From contig CAVNZM010000014.1 of NCBI GenBank assembly GCA_963693365.1, positions 3,906,001-3,970,000 on the forward strand: 64,000 nt of DNA, written 5' to 3'. The position numbers and the translations under genes are program-made. The number at the start of each line of letters is the position of its first letter. Within the stretch, counting starts at the first letter, position 1. Below, in pieces: positions 57,340 to 64,000 of this stretch. The notes beneath the pieces were generated by a model. That model saw nothing but the letters and a program-made list of their open reading frames with translations, ran no database searches and was not told the origin of the DNA. The stretch comes from Amoebidium appalachense (taxonomy: Eukaryota > Ichthyosporea).

Positions 57340-57953
57340 AACCTGCCAACGCCTGACTGAACTTGACTGAAACAAAAAAAAAAAAAAAAGAAAAAGGGGT
57401 GCTACCCTCAATTCCCAAGCTCCTAGGGTGTGACGTAATATTTGGCACGAAATTTATTTGGCACGAGCCTGCAAAACGGTGAAAATGGGGCAGGATGTCG
57501 CCCAGGCACCGACAGGAGCTTGGGGATACCCCTGGATGTGCTCCGCTAGCGGGCTGGTGCCAAATAAATTCGTGCCACATTTTACGTCACCAGGTTCGTG
57601 CCAAATTATTTGGTGCCAAATTTATTTGGGGCATAAATGGGTCGGTTCGAACTATTATGGGTCGAATCAGCTCGAATCGTTCCTGACCCGTTTTCTGACC
57701 CGTTTTTGTGGCTCATCGTTGGTGGCGTCTGATTCGAGGAATAAACTCGAAAGGCGGGCTAAGCAAGACCACGTCAACCACGTGCAGGTGGTGGCGTACT
57801 TGAACGGGCAGTCACAGCCTGGACTGGCAGTTGACAGGTGTGACACAGCGCTAGCATCCTTATCATATTGCAGTAGGCCCATATAAAAATAATAAAAACA
57901 GACAACACCCTTTAATGCTCGATCATAACTGACAGTACATATTTTGTGTGAGC
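57340..57953. other. Shared upstream region between FDH (minus) and OTU gene (plus)
   Basis: The two genes are divergently arranged, so this roughly 600-bp interval should carry both promoters. It includes a poly-A run (57367-57382), the foldback element, a tandem ctgacccgtttt motif near 57685-57710 and a protein-like stretch at 57735-57850 that may be an exon. No clear TATA box is seen on the plus strand. Confidence 0.5.
57430..57590. repeat. Small foldback element
   Basis: The left arm gtgacgtaatatttggcacg … (57430-57464) is the near-perfect reverse complement of 57557-57590. The motif ttcgtgccaaat…tttggtgccaaat recurs just to the right (57595-57625). The spacer is 92 bp. It lies about 90 bp upstream of the FDH TATA-like box, between the divergent FDH and OTU genes. 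Confidence 0.8.
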
Positions 57954-59451
57954 ATGGGTTACAAACATGCTCGCGTCCGCATTGGACGTGGGCAAGGCCA
58001 TTGGGCTTTGCTGAGGATTCTCGTTCATGTTATCCTCGCCTTTTGTCTTTTGGCTGCAGCGGGTTCAACAAACAACCCAGATGGGGTGAACAAAAAAGTC
58101 ATTAAGGAAAACAAATCTTGGTCTAAAGATCATGCCAAGCTGGAACAGCCATTCGTTGCACGGTACATTGATTATTGCATAGCGGATCATGAGGACTCTG
58201 TCGAAGCTGGCACGTGCCCTCCCCAGCCCTTCCTCAGGGATTGGGTGTGGCATCAAACCCGTCATGGCGGCCGGATAGATGCATCTACAGCGGAGGGAGT
58301 CCATCAGGTGATTCCCCCCCCCCCCCCCCCTCCCCCCTCTCTCCCCACCACCCCCTGCCTCTTTTCCACTTTTTCTCTCCCCTCCCCTGTCTCTCTGTTC
58401 TGGGCCTTACAGGTGGTTCCTCCGTTTTAGAAGTTGTTTTTTATGTAATACGTTAGGTGTGTCCTTTTGCATCTTGTGGATACCAATGCCTTCACCGCTC
58501 AGGCCTTCCCTTGCACTTAATCTTATGGACCTTTGTGCCTGTCCCATGATCTGTTTGGCATGATGTGTGTGCCTGTGTGTGTATGTTAAAGACAGGGGAG
58601 GGGGGAAGGGGGAGAGGTCAGGGTAGGGAGAAAGGGAGGGAAGGATGGGTGGGTGGGAGGGTTGGAGGGAAGGAGGGAGGGGGAGAAAGGGTAGAGGGAG
58701 GGATGGCGGAAAAGACAGAAAGAGAGGGGCAAAGAGAGGAGGGCAGTCGGTAAAGAGGAAGGGCGGGAGGGTGGGACGGAGAGGGAGAAGGGGGAAGTGG
58801 AGAATTAGGCAGGGGAGGGGGCCGAGAGCAAGAGGGGGGGGTGGGGAGGGTGTGGGCGGTGTGTGTGTGTGTATGTGTGTGTGTATGTATGTTGTGTGTG
58901 TGTGTGGGGGGGGGGGGGGGGGGGGGGTTGGATGGGGGATTCGGTTGGGAGTGGGTTCTTTATAGAACTGGCAACCATTGACCAGCTATTCTTTCACCCT
59001 GTCTTTGTCTTCACTCTGCAGCTTATGGCAATAATGGCAAATGTTCCTTGGCTGAGTGTGGTATGGAGGTTGGGTCTTTCGACAGTGATGGCTCTGACGA
59101 TGACGATGAGGGGTCAAGTGACGAGAGCCCCGGTCCATTCAACGTGTCAACATGTGTGCGCCTAGCAGGCCGCAAGCTTAACGCCCGGCGTGCGATGCGC
59201 AAGCTGATTGGGTCTGTGCACAGCTCCGAGGGGTTTGCTTTAGCAGCACAGGACCCGGATCATCTGCTCTTCACTCTAGTGTTCTTTGACGAGGCCGTGG
59301 CAGCAGACATACAGCTTGCCAGGTGCTTCCTGCCGAACACCCCCCCCCCCCCCCCCCCCCTTCCCCTCCAACGCCCCCCCGCTCCTCCCTCTCGCCTCTC
59401 CCCCCCTTTCCCTGCAGGGCCTCCTCCCCTTTCCCCCACCCCCCTTTCCCC

Positions 59452-59489
<38 letters not shown>

Positions 59490-61736
59490 CCCCCTTTTCT
59501 GCATCCCCCTCCCCCTCTCCTCCTTCCCACAATTCTTCCGCCCAACTGCTCCACCTCCTTACTTCCTTGCACGTATCAATCCATCTCTCCTTCCAACCCA
59601 AGTGACACCAGTTTTTTGTCAGACAACCTGCCTCCCCAGGCCCACTTATTATGCCTGTCCTGTTCCCCTCCCCCCCCCCCTCCTCCCTCAGGAGGGCCTC
59701 TGCCCATTCGTCCCTCCTTTTCAAGTCCTCCATTACCTCTTACCTCCCCTAATTCTCATTATTCTCTAATAGTATACCTATATCTTCCATCCTACCTTTT
59801 TGGAAGCTCCCTGCTTCTCTTCCACCTATTTGAAAGCATCTGCATCTACCCCCCCCCCCCCCCCCCGTTCATAGCCCCTCCTTCATCAGTACTCCCTTAC
59901 ATCTGCCCGGCCCCCTTCAGAGTGCCCCACCCCCTCCCCCCCCCACACACACACCCCTCCCCTTTCACACACATGCACACACGAACGCACCCATGCATGC
60001 ACGCATGCACCCTCCCTCGCAGCCACGAGCGCACACACTCTTATTCACTTATAGAATTGTTAATAATCTAATGCCCCCCCCCCCCCCCCCCCCCAACCCC
60101 AACCCACCCACACACGCACACACACACACACGCCAAGGTTTCCCTTGTTCTGCTCCTCGGCCTTTCCGCCTTCCCCATAATCTGTCTTTCTCTCTCTTTC
60201 CCTCCCCCCCCCCCCCCCCCCCCCCCCCCCAACCCCACCCCACCCCACCAGCACTGCCCTACCACCCTCCCACTTCTTGTCTTTGCTTATTCTTCCTTGT
60301 GATGTGCAACACAGGGACATATCCGGGCCACCTGAGGTCCAGCAACAACGCCTTCTTCAAATTCTGGGTGCCTGGAGAATGGAGCTTATGGAAACACCCG
60401 CTGACGGCAACTGTTTGTTTCATTCGGTGTGGCATTATATCAATCAGTATCTACAAAGTGGTCATGTAGCTACCCGTGAACACCTCAACACATTGGGGTT
60501 TACAGCTAATATGGAGCCTATAGAGGCGATTGGACGGCTACGCGAACTAATGGTAAACGAATGGCGGCGAAATCTAGCAGAATACCAAGGATTCCTTTCA
60601 AGGGTGACCCTCGCATACGTAGCTGATGATTTCCGCTGTCCTCGGCGCGCCCATTTTGCTTCTGCAGCCGGTGACGCGATGGTGCTGGGCTTAGCCAACG
60701 CACTCCGCATACCAATAACCATTTTTAGCACGATTGCCAATCACGGTGTAGTTGCGGTCACTCCACCCACCGTCATCGAACCCAACATTGCCATACCCGT
60801 ATCACTTAACGGTGCAGCAGATCATTACTCAGTGGTAATACCTCGCTTGTCGCATGCGAACAAAATCTCGGACAACAACCAAGCACAGACATCACACTCA
60901 GTTGACACGGAAAACTCGACGGAGTTGGCGTCTAACGCTAACACAACTGACACGTTCGGTGGGTTGCCCGCCAAGGGCTGCAGCTGTAATAGAAACAGTA
61001 AGGATAGAACACGTTTTTTTTGTGGTTTTAAGAACGGCGGGGGGAAAGTGCAGGCATACGATGGGCATGAGCGTTGCATATGCGCAAAGAACAAGCGGGC
61101 ATGCACCCAGGCATGCAGGTGTGAGAATTGTGGCAACAGGTGAGCCGTATGATATGCATTTGCTACTTTTCTTCTTTTGCATCCTCTATTTGCCCACACT
61201 TGGTACTTTATAATCGAAACCTTAACTTGGCCAAATCCAGGTATTTCTGCTTGTCCCTCTCTTTATCCCCCCCCCCCCCCCCCCCCCCCCCCTTTCCCCA
61301 AGACGGGTGACCTACTCATGTTCAAGTGAAACAGTATCTGAGTTGGGTTTCGTTAACGAGGGGAATAGGTCGAAACTCGGGTACTGTGGATGACGTGGGC
61401 CCCCCCTGAGGATGGGCTCTGCTTATTATGCATACTCTTTATGTATGGCTTGCATTCTGCATCGTGTTATCCGTTTGTTCTTGTGTACTTCGTACTTTTT
61501 GACGCATTCAAAACCCCCCCCCTTTCCCCCTCTCCCCCCCCCCCCCCCCCCCCCCGAGGGGAAAGAAAAGCCCCCTCTCCCAATCCCCTCCCCCTCCTGT
61601 ATCCGTCGTTTCATGATGTCTAACCCCTCCCCCTCCCCCCCCACCTTCCCCACTGCTCACCACCTGCACACCCGCACACCATACACAAACTTAAACACAC
61701 ACACGCATGCACGTGTGCACGCACACACACAGCCCC

Positions 61737-61776
<40 letters not shown>

Positions 61777-62948
61777 ACACACACACACAATGCATCCGCG
61801 CATCATGGTCCATGCATACACGTGTGTGGATAGATGCACAGGTGCACGAATCCACGCACGCACGCACCCACAGAGCACGTGTGCGCACGCACACACAAAC
61901 ACACATGTGTACACGTGCGCGCGCATTCACACGCACACACAAACGCACATACAAATGCAGTCATGGACAGCGGCCAGAGCCAAACCGTCCAGGTCGCCCG
62001 TCTACCATGCAGCTGCATTTATCCGGCGAAGGGGGGAACCTTTCCCTGAGAAGTGGTGATGGGTCCAACACCACCCATACGGCCAACACAACAGCCACCA
62101 GGGGCAAGGCCACTGCCACGGTTCCAACGCAAAGGCGGCGCGCACGATTCACACAAACACGAACCACAGATCAGAATGGTTTGGAGTATTATGTGTCTGT
62201 GGGCGAGGAGGTACGTTCGGGTAGATGGTCGGATGCGGAGACCGCGTTGATTGAAAGTATTGTTATTTCGCTTGCGGAACAAAAGTTGCCGGCAACAGAG
62301 GAGGACATATTTGCACATTACCATGCAGCATTGGAGGGCAACGAGGAGGGTGTGGGGCTGGATGCCATCCTTTCCAAAACGTTGAAGCAAATCAAGTCAA
62401 AAATAGAACACATTGAGAAGGAAAGACGTTTGCGTAGTCAGGTGGCCGCCGAGGTGAGGGAGGAAATCGCAAGGGCTAAGGAAGCCGCTGCTAGGACAGT
62501 TACGGAGAAAGCAAGCGAGAGAGCACGAAACACGAAACGTGGGCTGAAGTCACAGAGTAATTCACAGACTGCCCCGTCAAAGAAGGCCAAGCCCAGCGGC
62601 CTTTCACGTGCAAGCACCAACACAGGTGTTGCCCCTCAGGAGCATGATCCCACCAGTTCGTCAACCGATTCGGCGGATGAATTCCAAAGCACCCAACAGT
62701 CTGGGGTGATTCCCCCTAGCCAGCACCCGCACCATCCGCAAGCGTTCCACCCCAGTTATTATCACACATACCCGAGCACGATAGCCAGTGCACAATGTAG
62801 CGTCTGTCAACTGACTTTAGCAATCCCTCCCCATCTGTGTCATACTTACATGCAATGCTGTAGGTGCAAGGCCATGTTGTATGCTCTGGTCACCGCTTTT
62901 GGCATCCGCCTGCTCAGTTTTAGTGTCACGGATAATAGGTGGAAGTGA
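57954..62948 (+). CDS. OTU-domain cysteine protease with CXC-type motif, coiled coil and zinc-ribbon-like motif
   Basis: Exons are (57954 or 58060)-58307, 59022-59322, 60315-61139 and 61961-62948. OTU proteases remove ubiquitin. Exon 3 carries the catalytic motif ADGNCLFHSV, with Cys encoded at 60412-60414, and the C-terminal catalytic His in ADHYSVVIP near 60823. A Cys-rich block follows (KGCSCNRNS…CGFKN…CICAKNKRACTQACRCENCG), like CXC/tesmin-type motifs, then a basic Arg/Thr region. After that come a Glu/Lys/Arg coiled coil (about 62390-62530), a Ser/His/Pro region and CSVCQLTL…CHTYMQCCRCK. Exon 2 has an acidic stretch (SDGSDDDDEGSSDE). Exons 2-3-4 match in phase (2, 2). The exon 1-2 phase (0 to 1) does not match, so a missed micro-exon or an alternative acceptor is likely. 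The architecture suggests a mobile-element-derived protein. Confidence 0.78.
58060..58307 (+). CDS. 5' exon of the OTU gene, start uncertain
   Basis: The coding sequence GSTNNPDGVNKKVIKENKSW, then LEQPFVARYIDYCIADHEDS, ends at CAG|GTGATT (58307). Upstream the frame stays open to an ATG at 57954, adding a 40-residue leader with a hydrophobic run (WALLRILVHVILAFCLLAAA) that could be a signal anchor. The same bases also look like a pyrimidine-rich intron end with acceptor GGCTGCAG|CG at 58059. A further protein-like stretch lies upstream at about 57735-57850 (KLERRAKQDHVNHVQVVAYL), but its donor phase does not fit. Confidence 0.5.
60315..61139 (+). CDS. OTU catalytic and CXC exon
   Basis: This 825-bp exon runs from acceptor ACACAG|G to donor AACAG|GTGAGC. 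It holds the whole OTU fold: DGNCLF near the start, a helical middle (ATREHLNTLGF, then LRELMVNEWRRNLAEYQGFL), the alanine/leucine segment AMVLGLANALRIPITIFS, and DHYSVV. The Cys motif CxCxKxKRxCTxxCxCxxCGN closes the exon. Reading past the donor gives a TGA immediately, so the next exon (61961) is needed to complete the protein. Confidence 0.88.
61299..61517. mobile_element. Dispersed repeat copy B, inverted relative to copy A
   Basis: Reverse complement of 33968-34185, in the intron between exons 3 and 4 of the OTU gene. Sequence diverges from copy A exactly at agacggg on one side and at the poly-C boundary on the other, which defines the element ends. Near-identity suggests recent movement or a recent duplication. 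Confidence 0.8.
61961..62948 (+). CDS. 3' exon of the OTU gene
   Basis: Entered in phase 2 after acceptor AAATGCAG|T, the exon is open for 329 codons to a TGA at 62946-62948. It encodes a basic region, a globular segment (YYVSVGEEVRSGRWSDAETA, then LIESIVISLAEQKLPATEED), and a coiled coil rich in Glu/Arg (IKSKIEHIEKERRLRSQVAA). A Ser/Thr/Pro/His-rich stretch follows, ending with two CxxC pairs about 20 residues apart near 62800-62865, a plausible zinc site similar in spacing to LSD1-type or ribbon fingers. Confidence 0.82.
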
Positions 62949-63489
62949 GCCAATCCCTCCACGTAGTTTTTTATTTTTCTAATTGTTATTGTGGCTGCCA
63001 GCTGCTTTGGGGTCAGGTGGCAAACGTAGGGCATGTCTAGTAGGTTCGATTAGTATGGGATTTGGCATCATGATGCCAAGACTTAGTCAATACAGTAACT
63101 TAAGAATCAGTTTGTTAGGTGTTAGTTGTAACATTTAACTTCCAGTAATGTTCAGCATGTCATAGTGGTAGTTTATGATTGTAATGTTACTTACAGTTTA
63201 ACTACATGTAATGTCATGGTGTATGTAGAGTATGCTGTCACATTCAATGCACACACACACGGCACACACACACGAACATGCACACACGCAACCACATACA
63301 CGTCAAGCACACACTACGTATACATCCATGCATGCGACATTCGCCTTTTTAATACCTATGATATCATTACGTAGTCAAAATACCATAATAATAATGTGTA
63401 GAAGTGATTGCAGGTCACTTTCACATGCTGCAGCTGTTTTATTAATAATGACACCGTAAATTAATGGCAAGCACACTGCAGACTCGGAT

Positions 63490-63522
<33 letters not shown>

Positions 63523-63590
63523 ACAAAAAAAAAAAAAAAAAAAAAAATCCCCCCCCCCCCCCCCCCCCCCCGTTCCCCCTCGAAATTTTC
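62949..63590. other. 3' flank of the OTU gene
   Basis: AT-rich non-coding sequence with short CA-rich stretches (63249-63310). It includes a 40-nt C run followed by poly-A at 63491-63547 and a second C run. No gene is seen. Confidence 0.6.
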
Positions 63591-63698
63591 GGGGGCGGGG
63601 GCGGGGCGGGGCGGGGCGGGGCGGGGTGGGGCGGGGCGGGGCGGGGCGGGGCGGGGCGGGGCGGGGCGGGGCGGGGGGGGGGGGGGGGGGGGGGGGGA
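63590..63698. repeat. (GGGGC)n pentanucleotide repeat
   Basis: About 17 consecutive GGGGC units with one GGGGT variant are followed by a G run of about 25. Strong G-quadruplex potential on the plus strand. Confidence 0.95.
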
Positions 63699-63739
63699 GA
63701 GCTTGGGAAACGAGGGTGCAACCGAAAAAGGCTTTTAAT

Positions 63740-63960
63740 TAGCCCGCACTGACGTCGGAGGCAACCAATCAAACAGATTAAAATGAGCCGCATGACAATT
63801 AGCGATAAAAAATACACGAAGCATGAGTAACCTCTTTGTAACGAATCAAACCTCGCATATGATATGCGGACTAAAAATAGATAGCCAATAAAAGGTGGCT
63901 CACGTGAGCCAAGAGTTGTACACTGGTCACGAACATAAAGGCGATTGGGAACCGATAGGC
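63740..63960. promoter_or_regulatory. Promoter-like sequence at the right edge
   Basis: Contains a CRE-like tgacgtc (63751), CCAAT motifs (ccaatca near 63766, gccaata at 63883), an aataaaagg TATA-like site and a 14-bp perfect palindrome ggctcacgtgagcc (63897-63910) with an E-box core. Probably the 5' region of a gene outside the window. Inference from motifs only. Confidence 0.35.
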
Positions 63961-64000
63961 ATGTTGCCTTCAGTTCCGTTCCAGACTATACCATAAGTTC

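Overview
This is an intron-rich eukaryotic window. It holds five protein genes, assembled here from splice-phase-compatible exons, inside DNA saturated with low-complexity sequence: dozens of G or C homopolymer tracts of 15 to about 65 nt, long (TG)n/(CA)n and (CT)n/(GA)n arrays, several minisatellites and short inverted-repeat elements. There are no prokaryotic operons, ribosome-binding sites, CRISPR arrays or rRNA genes, and I found no convincing tRNA. The gene content (Ras-association, ankyrin, PH, Ras-like/C1 and OTU proteins, plus a mitochondrial NAD-dependent formate dehydrogenase) and the GT-AG introns of about 0.3-2 kb fit a unicellular eukaryote. A unicellular holozoan such as an ichthyosporean is my best guess, from gene style only.

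Layout. 1-2342: a complex repeat block with a ~430-bp inverted repeat followed by two tandem ~600-670-bp units. 2521-23231 (minus): one ~20.7-kb gene of about 24 exons encoding an N-terminal RA domain, a possible second ubiquitin-like domain, a Ser/Pro linker, a first ankyrin block, a second Ser/Pro linker and a second ankyrin block. 23232-27455: no supported gene. 27456-29070 (minus): single-exon Ras-like GTPase with a long Ser-rich N-terminus and a C-terminal C1 zinc finger interrupted by an apparent 1-nt frameshift. 29071-32917: mostly intergenic. 32918-48329 (minus): ~19-exon gene with a PH domain and a long Pro/Thr/Ala/Glu-rich C-terminal half. 48330-52057: microsatellites, a TIR element and a 237-bp tandem duplication. 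52058-57236 (minus): complete seven-coding-exon formate dehydrogenase with a mitochondrial presequence, a 5' UTR exon and a TATA-like box. 57954-62948 (plus): OTU cysteine protease fused to a Cys-rich CXC-type motif, a coiled coil and a CxxC...CxxC motif, possibly of mobile-element origin. 62949-64000: intergenic, ending in promoter-like sequence.

The genes do not form an obvious pathway. Three of the five (RA-ankyrin, Ras-like/C1 and PH) belong to Ras- or membrane-signalling families and sit within 46 kb of each other, which may be coincidence. Exon calls rest on reading-frame continuity, GT/AG sites and phase matching by eye. Where coding DNA crosses C or G runs the frame is often lost, so assembly or sequencing error in homopolymers must be considered throughout.
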